Shown: positions 6,038 to 12,383 of the stretch, one piece after another | How the letters are laid out: every line of letters begins with the position of its first letter | Numbering within the stretch: the first letter of the stretch is position 1 | NCBI GenBank assembly: GCA_902493545.1 | Contig: CABUQI010000022.1 | Location: 1 to 14,134, forward strand | From: an uncultured Collinsella sp. | GTDB lineage: Bacteria; Actinomycetota; Coriobacteriia; Coriobacteriales; Coriobacteriaceae | Direction: 5' to 3' | Length of the DNA stretch: 14,134 nucleotides | Notes under the pieces: model-generated | What the model was told of the DNA's origin: nothing | Seen by the model: only the letters and a program-made list of their open reading frames with translations | Database searches by the model: none | Translations under genes and position numbers: made by a program

Positions 6038-6898
6038 TTACTCCTCCGCCTTTGCGGCATCCCACAGGTCGTTGAGGCCGTGGGTCGAAAGCTCGGCAAG
6101 ATCCACGTGAGCATCGGCCGCCATCTGCTCCATCGCGGCCCAGCGACGGCGGAACTTTGCCGTGCTGGCACGAAGGGCGCTCTCGGCGTCAATGCCCTCC
6201 TTGCGCGCGACGTTGACCAAAGCAAAGAGCAGGTCGCCAAACTCCATTTCGCGCTCGGGCGAGCCAGGGGCCTCGGCCTCAAACTCGGCACGCTCCTCGG
6301 CAACCTCGTCCCACACATCCTGGACCGTCTCCCACTCAAAGCCCACGGCAGCCGCCTTGCGCGACACCTTCTGAGCCTGCATCAGCGCCGGCAGATGCGT
6401 GGGCACGCCGTCGAGCAGGCCCTCGGGCGCAGCCTCGCCTGCCGCCACGGCCTTGTCCTTGGCAGCCCTCTCGGCAAGCTTAACCTCGTCCCAAATCTTG
6501 AGTACCTCGTCGGAGCTGTCGGCATCCACATCGCCAAACACGTGCGGATGACGGCGAATGAGTTTGGCGTTGATATCGCGCGCCACGTCGGCCAGCGTAA
6601 ACTCGCCGGCATCCGCCGCGATCTGCGCATGCAGCACGACCTGCATGAGCACGTCGCCCAGCTCCTCGCGTAGGTGAACCGCGTCGTCCGCCTCGATGCA
6701 GTCGAGTGCCTCGTAGGCCTCCTCGATCATGTTCTTGCCGATGCTGCGGTGTGTCTGTTCGCGGTCCCACGGGCAGCCATCGGGCTGACGCAGACGCCAG
6801 ATGGTCTGCACCAGATGCTGCAGCTCGGCCGACGCGTCTATCAGCGTGGACAGATCGCGCGAGCCCTCGGCATTTTGCTGAGCCATATGCTGCGCCAT
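6038..6898 (-). CDS. mazG: Nucleoside triphosphate pyrophosphohydrolase MazG
   Basis: This 286-residue protein hydrolyses NTPs and dNTPs to the monophosphate and pyrophosphate, a house-cleaning role that may also influence ppGpp-linked responses. It has the two-domain MazG layout. The first domain has E59-E60-x-x-E63 and E79-x-x-D82; the second has E201-E202-x-x-E205 and E219-x-x-D222. These are the Mg2+-binding signatures. GCPWDREQTH (41-50) is the typical lead-in. The ATG at 6898 follows GGAGGAGG seven bases upstream. The open frame further upstream overlaps yfcE and is not used. It starts 2 nt after the yfcE stop, so the two are translationally close. Confidence 0.95.
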   Translation of the reverse strand: MAQHMAQQNAEGSRDLSTLIDASAELQHLVQTIWRLRQPDGCPWDREQTHRSIGKNMIEEAYEALDCIEADDAVHLREELGDVLMQVVLHAQIAADAGEFTLADVARDINAKLIRRHPHVFGDVDADSSDEVLKIWDEVKLAERAAKDKAVAAGEAAPEGLLDGVPTHLPALMQAQKVSRKAAAVGFEWETVQDVWDEVAEERAEFEAEAPGSPEREMEFGDLLFALVNVARKEGIDAESALRASTAKFRRRWAAMEQMAADAHVDLAELSTHGLNDLWDAAKAEE

Positions 6899-6900
6899 GG

Positions 6901-7449
6901 TTATTCCTCCTCCAGGATCACGTGGCGGAACGCACCGCCCTCGTAGATGCCGTAGCTGTGCGTGCCGTCCTTGGGAATGCTCACACTGCCGGGGTTGAAG
7001 AGCCACAGGCCCGGGTGCGCGGCACTTTCCTCGTTGACCTTGATGTGCGTATGACCGTAGACGAGCGCGGAGCCCTCGGGCAGCGCGGGCGCGTGGTCGA
7101 CGCTGTTGTGCATGCCGGCGCCAAAGACATGGCCGTGCGTCAGGAACAGCTCGCGGCCGGTCTCGTCAAACAGCGTGGCGTAGTCGGCCATGACGGGAAA
7201 GTCGAGGACCATCTGGTCGACCTCGGCATCGCAGTTGCCGCGCACCGCGATGATGCGGTCGGCCAGGGCGTTGAGCAGCGGGATAACGCGCTTGGGGGCG
7301 TAATCGCGCGGCAGGTCGTTGCGCGGACCGTGGTAGAGCAGGTCGCCCAGCAGCACGATGCGGTCGGGCTGCTCGGATTCGATGTCGGCGACCAGGCGCT
7401 CGGCCCAGTATGCCGAGCCGTGGATGTCGGAGGCGATGAGGTATTTCAT
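6901..7449 (-). CDS. yfcE: YfcE-type metallophosphoesterase
   Basis: This 182-residue calcineurin-like phosphodiesterase is of the YfcE/MJ0936 type. The metal ligands are visible in order: D8 and H10 in SDIHG, D36 in GDLLYHG, N72 in GNCD, H105 and H107 in THGH, and H133 and H135 in GHTH. FNPGSVS-like sequence follows near residue 151. E. coli YfcE acts on phosphodiesters in vitro; its natural substrate is unclear. The ATG at 7449 has AAGGA seven bases upstream. It lies between the LarC-like gene (60 nt) and mazG (2 nt) on the same strand. Confidence 0.92.
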   Translation of the reverse strand: MKYLIASDIHGSAYWAERLVADIESEQPDRIVLLGDLLYHGPRNDLPRDYAPKRVIPLLNALADRIIAVRGNCDAEVDQMVLDFPVMADYATLFDETGRELFLTHGHVFGAGMHNSVDHAPALPEGSALVYGHTHIKVNEESAAHPGLWLFNPGSVSIPKDGTHSYGIYEGGAFRHVILEEE

Positions 7450-7509
7450 GGGGAGATCCTTTCGAATGGGGTTGATATGGCTAGGCGCAGGATGTCGCCA
7501 CCAGCCGCG

Positions 7510-7995
7510 TTATTCAAATCGCAGTGCCGCGCTCTGGGCCGCCCGCATCACGCGCTGGAGCGGCACATTATGCTCGCGAGCGAGACGGGCGCAGTCCTCG
7601 TACTCGGGCGCTGCACGCTCGCTGCCGTCGGGCAGGGTGGCCACTTTAACGGACACCTCGCCCCATGGCGTCGTTACGCGCTCAAAGCGGCGTGGCAGGC
7701 AAACGCGCTCCATGACCTGGCGACGAATGCCGTTGGTCGTGGTTTCCAAAAAGATAATCGTCTGCAGGCGCTCGATATCCTCGTAGGTGCAGATTACCTG
7801 CAGCTGCCAGCCGGGGCGGCCTTTCTTGCAATAGAGGGGCAGCCAGTGCACCTCGCGGGCGCCTGCCCCGCGCAGACGGTCGGCGGCGTAGGCGAGCACC
7901 TCGGGCGACGCATCGTCGATGTCGCATTCCAGCTTGACGATGGTTTCGGGTGCATCGGTCTCGCGGGACAGCGGGGATGTACTATCGCATGGCAT
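7510..7995 (-). CDS. Orphan LarC C-terminal (LarC2-like) domain protein
   Basis: This 161-residue protein matches the C-terminal domain of LarC, the CTP-dependent enzyme that inserts nickel into the pincer cofactor of lactate racemase. Visible motifs are CDIDDASPE (24-32, family DIDDM.PE), YCKKGRPG (55-62, family MKKGRPG with Met replaced by Cys), ETTTNGIR (84-91), a VKVA segment (117-120) and PEYEDC (130-135). Full LarC is about 400 residues; the N-terminal LarC1 half is absent here and the upstream sequence is non-coding. The ATG at 7995 follows GGAAAGGAG at nine bases. An upstream open frame reaches 8133 but lacks a ribosome site. It is 60 nt from yfcE and likely heads that operon. Whether it inserts nickel alone is not known. 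Confidence 0.82.
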   Translation of the reverse strand: MPCDSTSPLSRETDAPETIVKLECDIDDASPEVLAYAADRLRGAGAREVHWLPLYCKKGRPGWQLQVICTYEDIERLQTIIFLETTTNGIRRQVMERVCLPRRFERVTTPWGEVSVKVATLPDGSERAAPEYEDCARLAREHNVPLQRVMRAAQSAALRFE

Positions 7996-8094
7996 ACGGT
8001 CCGGCTCCTTTCCGCACGGGCTCGTTTTGTTCATCCAAACGCTAGCACATCGCAGGCTGCGCGAGTGTGACGGCGCGTGATGAGCGCGATTTTC

Positions 8095-8106
8095 CTTGTC
8101 GACAAG
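8095..8106. promoter_or_regulatory. 12-bp perfect palindrome, operator-like
   Basis: CTTGTCGACAAG is a perfect 12-bp palindrome, with two further matched pairs beyond a single mismatch on each side. It sits 100 bp upstream of the larC-like gene and about 48 bp upstream of its candidate -10. The form suits a dimeric repressor or activator. No protein is assigned. Confidence 0.4.
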
Positions 8107-8131
8107 AAACCGACACTCCACCGCCCCGGCC

Positions 8132-8196
8132 AAACATGTACATCAGCCTCCAAACATGTCATTATTTGTCGGTTTTGGAGGCTGACGTACACGTTT
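8132..8196 (-). repeat. Long inverted repeat between larC-like and PHP genes
   Basis: Arms 8132-8154 and 8174-8196 match at 21 of 23 positions around a 19-nt loop. The two exceptions are A-C mismatches in plus-strand RNA but G-U pairs in minus-strand RNA, so the minus transcript folds into an unbroken 23-bp stem. CCAAACATGT also repeats directly at 8130-8139 and 8150-8159. There is no T tract. It could be an RNA leader element, a dispersed palindrome or a barrier between the divergent units. Confidence 0.6.
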
Positions 8197-8324
8197 TGAG
8201 AGCAAGCGAGGCCGCACCACGCGCCGCGCAACCTTTCCAATCGATTTCGATCCCCGGCGTGCCCGGCGTGTTGAGAGCTGCGCCATTACAATGAAGCGGA
8301 TTCGCTTGACGCAAAGGAGCCGCT

Positions 8325-9236
8325 ATGCCCATGTGCCCGCTGGTCGATTGCCATACCCACACCTCGTTTTCGGACGGGCATGCCTCGTTTGAGGACAACG
8401 TCCGTGCCGCTGCTGCGGCCGGCTGCCGCGTCATGGTCTCGACCGACCATCTCACCCTGCCCGCCAGCATGGATGCCAACTGCGAAGTGCAGGTTACTGA
8501 GGGCGACCTGCCGGCACATCGTCTGGCTTTTGAGGACGCCCGCAAGCTTGCCGCGCAGATCGCGTCGGAGCTCGAGCTTATCTATGGCTTTGAATGCGAT
8601 TGGTACGAGGGCTGCGAGCCTTTGGTTGAGCGCTGGTCCCAGGGCGCCGTCGTGCGCCTGGGCAGTGTGCACTGGATTGGCAACCCAGGCGATATCATGG
8701 CCGGTGCCGCGGGTACGGCGGGAACGGAGGACGTCGCTCGTCCCGATACGCCCGATTCGCGCTGCGGCTGGATCGACGATGACACCAACCTGCACGTTTG
8801 GGAAAACCTGGGGGTACGCGGCGTGTGGGAGCGCTATGTCGATGACTGGTGCCGCGTCTGCGAGAGCCCGCTCAACTTTGATGTGATGGCTCACCCCGAC
8901 CTGGTCATGCGCTTTTCGAAGGAAGGCTTTGCGCCCGATTTTGACCCCGCACCGTTTTGGCAGCAGATGGCAGAGTGCGCGCACGATACGGGCCGCCGCG
9001 TTGAGGTCTCGACGGCCGCACCGCGCAAGGGCTTGGGCGACTACTACCCCGCAACCGGTCTTTTGCGCTGCTTTGCCCATGCCGAAGTGCCGATCACCTT
9101 TGGCTCGGACGCGCACCGCGCCTGCGATATCTGCTGGAACATCCGCGAGGCCCAGGCGCACGCCTACGACTGCGGTTATCGAACCTTCGACATCCCCCAC
9201 GCCACCGGCGAATGGGAATCCACGCCCCTCGCCTAA
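8325..9236 (+). CDS. PHP-domain histidinol-phosphatase (HisJ/HisK family)
   Basis: This 303-residue protein is probably the enzyme for step 8 of histidine synthesis (histidinol phosphate to histidinol). The PHP metal ligands are visible: H10-T-H12 in VDCHTHTSFSDGH, D41-H42 in STDHL, Glu90 in GFECDW, H116 in GSVHW, H190 in AHPDL, and D262 and H264 in GSDAH. It is slightly longer than usual because of a Gly/Ala/Asp-rich insert at about 122-150. The ATG at 8325 has AAAGGAG five bases upstream; a second ATG at 8331 is less well spaced. It converges on hisE with a 2-nt gap and supplies the phosphatase that the operon lacks, since the HisB here has no phosphatase domain. Another PHP phosphoesterase role cannot be excluded. 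Confidence 0.88.
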   Translation: MPMCPLVDCHTHTSFSDGHASFEDNVRAAAAAGCRVMVSTDHLTLPASMDANCEVQVTEGDLPAHRLAFEDARKLAAQIASELELIYGFECDWYEGCEPLVERWSQGAVVRLGSVHWIGNPGDIMAGAAGTAGTEDVARPDTPDSRCGWIDDDTNLHVWENLGVRGVWERYVDDWCRVCESPLNFDVMAHPDLVMRFSKEGFAPDFDPAPFWQQMAECAHDTGRRVEVSTAAPRKGLGDYYPATGLLRCFAHAEVPITFGSDAHRACDICWNIREAQAHAYDCGYRTFDIPHATGEWESTPLA

Positions 9237-9255
9237 GACTAGTGGCGGCGGGCGT
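9222..9255. terminator. Stem at the convergent PHP/hisE junction
   Basis: ACGCCC (9222-9227) pairs with GGGCGT (9250-9255) and CGCC (9230-9233) with GGCG (9244-9247), separated by a 2-by-2 internal loop. Both stop codons (9234-9236 plus, 9241-9239 minus) lie in the 10-nt loop. It could act on transcripts from either side, but there is no T tract, so intrinsic termination is doubtful. Confidence 0.3.
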
Positions 9256-9556
9256 TGAGTTCGCCGGCTAGCTCGTCGAGGGTGATACCGTAGCGCTCGA
9301 GCGTCACGAGCAGGTGGTAGACCAGGTCGCCGGCCTCGTAGCGAATGTGATCGTGGTCGTTATCCTTGCAGGCCATGATGACCTCGCTCGACTCCTCAGC
9401 AAGCTTCTTGAGCAGCTCGTCCTCGACGTCGGTCAACAGACGAGCGGTGTAGCTCTCCTGCGGCGATGCGTCGCGACGGCCGTGAATCACCTCGGCGAGC
9501 CCCGTCAGCGTCTCACCGATATTTCCATCCTGAACGTTTGCGGTGCGCACACCCAT
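9239..9556 (-). CDS. hisE: Phosphoribosyl-ATP pyrophosphatase
   Basis: This 105-residue cytoplasmic enzyme carries out step 2 of histidine synthesis, hydrolysing phosphoribosyl-ATP to phosphoribosyl-AMP and pyrophosphate. It has the MazG-like Mg2+ signature E54-E55-x-x-E58 and E74-x-x-D77, plus YTARLL (36-41) near the N-terminus. Length is normal for stand-alone HisE. The ATG at 9556 has AAAGGA seven bases upstream. It is the last gene of the his operon, 46 nt after hisI; the two are separate genes rather than the fused HisIE found in many bacteria. Confidence 0.96.
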   Translation of the reverse strand: MGVRTANVQDGNIGETLTGLAEVIHGRRDASPQESYTARLLTDVEDELLKKLAEESSEVIMACKDNDHDHIRYEAGDLVYHLLVTLERYGITLDELAGELNARRH

Positions 9557-9602
9557 AGTTCAATCCTTTCTGATTGGCCAAGCGCCTGGTCGAGCGCCCG
9601 CC

Positions 9603-9932
9603 CTACGCGAGTTTCCTAAAGAAGCAGGTACGGTTGCCGGTATGGCAGGCCGGGCCCGGCGAGTCGACCTTGACCAGCAGCGTATCGCTATCGCAGTCGG
9701 CCCAGAGCTCCTTGACCGCTTGCATATTGCCGCTCGTCGCGCCCTTGTTCCAGAGCTCCTGGCGACTGCGGCTCCAAAACCACGTGGTGCCGGTCTTGAG
9801 CGTCAGCCCCACCGATTCCTCATTCATCCAGGCAACCATAAGCACCTCGCCGGTGTCATACTGCTGAACAACACAAGGAATCAGCCCCTTGGCGTCGTAT
9901 GTAAGATCCGCTGGAGTAGTGATTTCTCTCAT
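9603..9932 (-). CDS. hisI: Phosphoribosyl-AMP cyclohydrolase
   Basis: This 109-residue enzyme opens the adenine ring of phosphoribosyl-AMP (step 3). Metal-site residues are all visible: DCDSD at 79-83 (Mg2+ Asps and a Zn2+ Cys), Cys96 in GPACHTG and Cys103 in RTCFF. The signature WFWSRSRQELWNKGATSGN spans 51-69. The ATG at 9932 is preceded by a modest GGGGA ribosome site. The open frame continues to 10001, but that part is built from the right-hand (promoter-distal) arm of an intergenic palindrome. It is separated from hisF by 142 nt, unusually wide for this operon. Confidence 0.95.
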   Translation of the reverse strand: MREITTPADLTYDAKGLIPCVVQQYDTGEVLMVAWMNEESVGLTLKTGTTWFWSRSRQELWNKGATSGNMQAVKELWADCDSDTLLVKVDSPGPACHTGNRTCFFRKLA

Positions 9933-9970
9933 TTCAATTCCCCAATTTAAACATCGCCGGTCGGCGAGGG

Positions 9971-10065
9971 TTGCCCAGGTGCCCGAGATTCCGAGCGACA
10001 AGCCCGACGACGCGTACTTAAGTACGCGAGGAGGGTTGGAGCCGGAAGGTCGGGTGCCTGGGCAA
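9971..10065. repeat. 95-nt palindromic element between hisF and hisI
   Basis: The outer arms 9971-9986 and 10050-10065 match at 14 of 16 positions. The centre (10011-10028) is a perfect 18-bp palindrome with CTTAAG at its middle. Partly paired sequence (TTCCG/CGGAA and flanking C-rich/G-rich blocks) joins the two, so the whole element can fold into one long imperfect stem. It begins 9 nt after the hisF stop in the transcribed direction. It resembles dispersed BIME- or MITE-like palindromes and may set the relative expression or stability of the hisI-hisE end. Confidence 0.8.
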
Positions 10066-10074
10066 GCCGCAGCA

Positions 10075-10857
10075 CTAGAAGTCCAACCTCACAGGAATAC
10101 CCTGCGACGCCATATACTCCTTCACCTGGCGAATGCTGAAGGTTCCAAAGTGAAAGACGCTTGCCGCCAGCACGGCATCGGCCTCGCCCTCGATCACGCC
10201 CTCGGCAAAATGCTCGAGCGTGCCCACACCGCCGCTCGCGATCACCGGAATCGGCACCGCGCGCGCCACGGCGCGGGTGAGCGCCAGGTCAAATCCGGCC
10301 TTGGTGCCGTCGCGGTCCATACTGGTCAGCAAGATCTCGCCGGCGCCGCGACGAGCCGCTTCCTCGGCCCACGCCACCGCGTCGATGCCCGTGGCGTTGC
10401 GGCCTCCTGCGGTAAAGACTTCCCACTTGTCGGCACCCGGCTCTCCGGGCAAACCGACGCGCTTGGCATCGATCGCCACGACCACGGCCTGACTGCCAAA
10501 AGCCGCGGCAGCCTGGCTAATCAGCGACGGGTCGCGCACGGCGGCAGAGTTGAGCGACACCTTGTCAGCACCGGCTGCAACCATGGTGCGCATGCCCGCC
10601 AGGTCGCGAAAGCCGCCGCCCACGGTATAGGGAATAGCGAGCTCCTCGGCCGCATGCGCCGCCATCTCGATGGTCGTCGCGCGGTTGTCGCTCGTGGCGG
10701 TAATGTCCAGGAAGACGACCTCGTCCGCACCCTCGCGGTCGTAGGCGCGGGCCAGCTCCACCGGGTCGCCCGCATCGCGCAGGCTCACAAAGTTGACGCC
10801 CTTGACCACGCGGCCGTCCTTGACGTCTAGGCAGGGAATTACGCGTTTGGTAAGCAT
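10075..10857 (-). CDS. hisF: Imidazole glycerol phosphate synthase, cyclase subunit
   Basis: This 260-residue (beta/alpha)8 barrel takes ammonia from HisH and converts PRFAR to imidazole glycerol phosphate and AICAR (step 5). The catalytic pair is intact: Asp11 in PCLDVKDGRVVKG and Asp130 in VVAIDAK. Phosphate-binding loops appear as TVGGGF (78-83) and ASGGVG. Length is standard. The ATG at 10857 has GGGGAGGAG about six bases upstream. It starts 3 nt after the hisA stop, so its ribosome site lies in the end of hisA. AICAR links the pathway to purine synthesis. Confidence 0.97.
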   Translation of the reverse strand: MLTKRVIPCLDVKDGRVVKGVNFVSLRDAGDPVELARAYDREGADEVVFLDITATSDNRATTIEMAAHAAEELAIPYTVGGGFRDLAGMRTMVAAGADKVSLNSAAVRDPSLISQAAAAFGSQAVVVAIDAKRVGLPGEPGADKWEVFTAGGRNATGIDAVAWAEEAARRGAGEILLTSMDRDGTKAGFDLALTRAVARAVPIPVIASGGVGTLEHFAEGVIEGEADAVLAASVFHFGTFSIRQVKEYMASQGIPVRLDF

Positions 10858-10860
10858 GGG

Positions 10861-11604
10861 CTACTCCTCCCCTCGGGCGGCGGCCAGCGCCTGGGCCAGC
10901 GTAAAGTTGCCTTCGTAGAGCGCACGGCCGGTAATGGCGCCTTCAATCGCGACCTCGCCCACCGCGGCCAGCGCGCGGATGTCGTCGAGCGTCGAGATAC
11001 CGCCCGAAGCCACGACGGGAAAGCCCGCGACCTTGGCAACATGGCGATACGCCGCCACATCGATGCCCGTCTGCATGCCGTCACGCGCGATGTCGGTGTA
11101 GACCAGGTGCTTAAAACCCAGCTCGGTGAGCTGTGCCACGGCATCGTCGAGTGCCACGCCCGCGCCATCACGCCAGCCGTTCACCTTGACCTGGCCGTCG
11201 CGCGCGGCAATATCTGCCACCAACAGCTCGCCAAAGCCTTGGGCCGCCACCTCGGCAAAACCCGGCTCGGTCACGAGCACCGTGCCTAGTGCGATGCGGC
11301 GCGCACCGTAGCCGGCCAACTCGTCGATGCGCGCGAGCGAGCGGACGCCGCCGCCCACGTCCACAGACAGACCGTCGACGCCGCAGATGGCCTTAATCGC
11401 CGCCGAGTTAGCAGCGCGCGCGTCCTCGTCCTCGCCAAAGGCGGCGGACAGGTCGACGACGTGCACCCAGCTTGCGCCCTGCTCGGCAAACGAGCGAGCA
11501 ACGGCCACGGGGTCGTCGGAATATACCTTGCAGCGACTCCGGTCGCCGCGCTCCAGGCGCACGACCTTGCCGCCGATCAGATCGATTGCGGGAAACAGGA
11601 TCAT
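10861..11604 (-). CDS. hisA: HisA isomerase (ProFAR isomerase), with altered catalytic position
   Basis: This 247-residue (beta/alpha)8 barrel isomerises ProFAR to PRFAR (step 4). Family landmarks are clear: PAIDL with general base Asp8, GGKVVRL (11-17), VDVGGGVRS (81-89), TDIARDGMQTG (170-180) and ASGGIS (199-204). The second catalytic Asp, expected in an L-D-x-R-x-G motif, is not at its usual place: the sequence reads VADIAARDGQV (129-139), which puts Ala133 there and an Asp two residues earlier (131). It overlaps hisH by 4 bp (ATGA) and is followed by hisF after 3 nt, so it is expressed with them. Identity is firm; activity of the variant is not established. Confidence 0.95.
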   Translation of the reverse strand: MILFPAIDLIGGKVVRLERGDRSRCKVYSDDPVAVARSFAEQGASWVHVVDLSAAFGEDEDARAANSAAIKAICGVDGLSVDVGGGVRSLARIDELAGYGARRIALGTVLVTEPGFAEVAAQGFGELLVADIAARDGQVKVNGWRDGAGVALDDAVAQLTELGFKHLVYTDIARDGMQTGIDVAAYRHVAKVAGFPVVASGGISTLDDIRALAAVGEVAIEGAITGRALYEGNFTLAQALAAARGEE

Positions 11605-12302
11605 CGGCCGGCCTCCTCGACGATGTTGACGAAGTTCTTAAGGATGCGCTGACCCAGCGCGGAGGATTTCTCGGGATGGAACTGGCAACCCCACACGTTG
11701 CCATGGCGCACGATGCACGGGAAGCTCCGCGTATAGTGCGTGCGCGCCAGCACATCGGCGGCATCGGAATCGTCGGCCACCGCGTAGCTGTGGGTGAAGT
11801 ACATGTTGGCACCCTCGGCAAAACCAGTAAGCAGCGGATCGGCCGCACCGGCGGGCGTCATGTGCACCTGGTCCCAGCCCACGTGCGGCACCTTCAGGCG
11901 GCTCGACTCCAGGCGCGTGCACGAACCGCGCATAATACCCAGGCCATCGACCCAGAGGGCACCGGCCCGCTCGGAGGCGTTGCCGTCGGCGACCGCGCTC
12001 TCGCTCGCAGGAACGCCCTCGTTGCCGCGCTCAAAAAACAGCTGAAGGCCCAGGCAGATGCCGAGCAACGGAGTTCCGGCGGCAACGGCGTCGAGCACCG
12101 CGTCCGCCTCGCCGCCCTCGCGCATAAAGGCGACCGCGTCGTAAAACGCGCCCACGCCCGGGATGACCAGGCCGTCGGCGTTGCGGATCTGCTCCGGATC
12201 GTCCGACGTGCAGGCGGCGGCACCGGCGCGCGCAAGCCCGCGCGCAACGCTCGACAAGTTGCCCTTGTGGTAGTCGACCACCACGATCTTCGGTTCGCCC
12301 AC
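11601..12302 (-). CDS. hisH: Imidazole glycerol phosphate synthase, glutaminase subunit
   Basis: This 233-residue class I glutamine amidotransferase feeds ammonia to HisF. The catalytic triad is visible: Cys83 in GICLGLQ, His209 and Glu211 in FHPEKS. IPGVGAF (47-53) forms the oxyanion region. It is somewhat longer than the usual 200-215 residues because of an Ala/Ser/Asp-rich insert at about 95-116. The start is GTG at 12302, with GGGAGGGG about five bases upstream; no ATG fits. The stop overlaps the hisA start by 4 bp. It is separated from hisB by 81 nt holding a palindrome. Confidence 0.96.
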   Translation of the reverse strand: MGEPKIVVVDYHKGNLSSVARGLARAGAAACTSDDPEQIRNADGLVIPGVGAFYDAVAFMREGGEADAVLDAVAAGTPLLGICLGLQLFFERGNEGVPASESAVADGNASERAGALWVDGLGIMRGSCTRLESSRLKVPHVGWDQVHMTPAGAADPLLTGFAEGANMYFTHSYAVADDSDAADVLARTHYTRSFPCIVRHGNVWGCQFHPEKSSALGQRILKNFVNIVEEAGR

Positions 12303-12328
12303 GCGACCCCTCCCTTATCTCATCGTCC

Positions 12329-12369
12329 AAAACCACCACAAAGGGGACAGGCACCTTCGTAGTGGTTTT
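12329..12369. repeat. Palindrome between hisB and hisH
   Basis: Arms 12329-12344 and 12354-12369 match at 14 of 16 positions around a 9-nt loop. The outer part AAAACCAC/GTGGTTTT is perfect. Read in the operon direction the descending arm ends in TTTT, so it looks like a weak or attenuating terminator as much as a dispersed repeat. CAGGCACC (12348-12355) is also found, as its complement, in the hisF-hisI palindrome. Confidence 0.7.
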
Positions 12370-12383
12370 TGCCTTTGTTGCGG

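Larger units (their letters stand above)
7996..8324. other. Divergent non-coding control region (larC-like / PHP)
   Basis: These 329 bases separate divergent genes and show no supported coding frame. They hold a 12-bp perfect palindrome (8095-8106), a long inverted repeat (8132-8196), and a weak minus-strand extended -10, TGCTAGCGT (8047-8039), for the larC-like gene. On the PHP side there is a possible -10, TACAAT (8287-8292), and a tandem CCGGCGTG word (8254-8270 region). No strong -35 is visible on either strand. Confidence 0.6.

Noticed and set aside
6706..8070. Long plus-strand frame (454 residues) opposite mazG, yfcE and the larC-like gene
   Set aside because: It crosses three well-supported minus-strand genes and has no family features.
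9933..10001. Upstream start for HisI at 10001
   Set aside because: The added 23 residues are encoded by the arm of a palindrome and do not resemble HisI; ATG 9932 gives the normal length.
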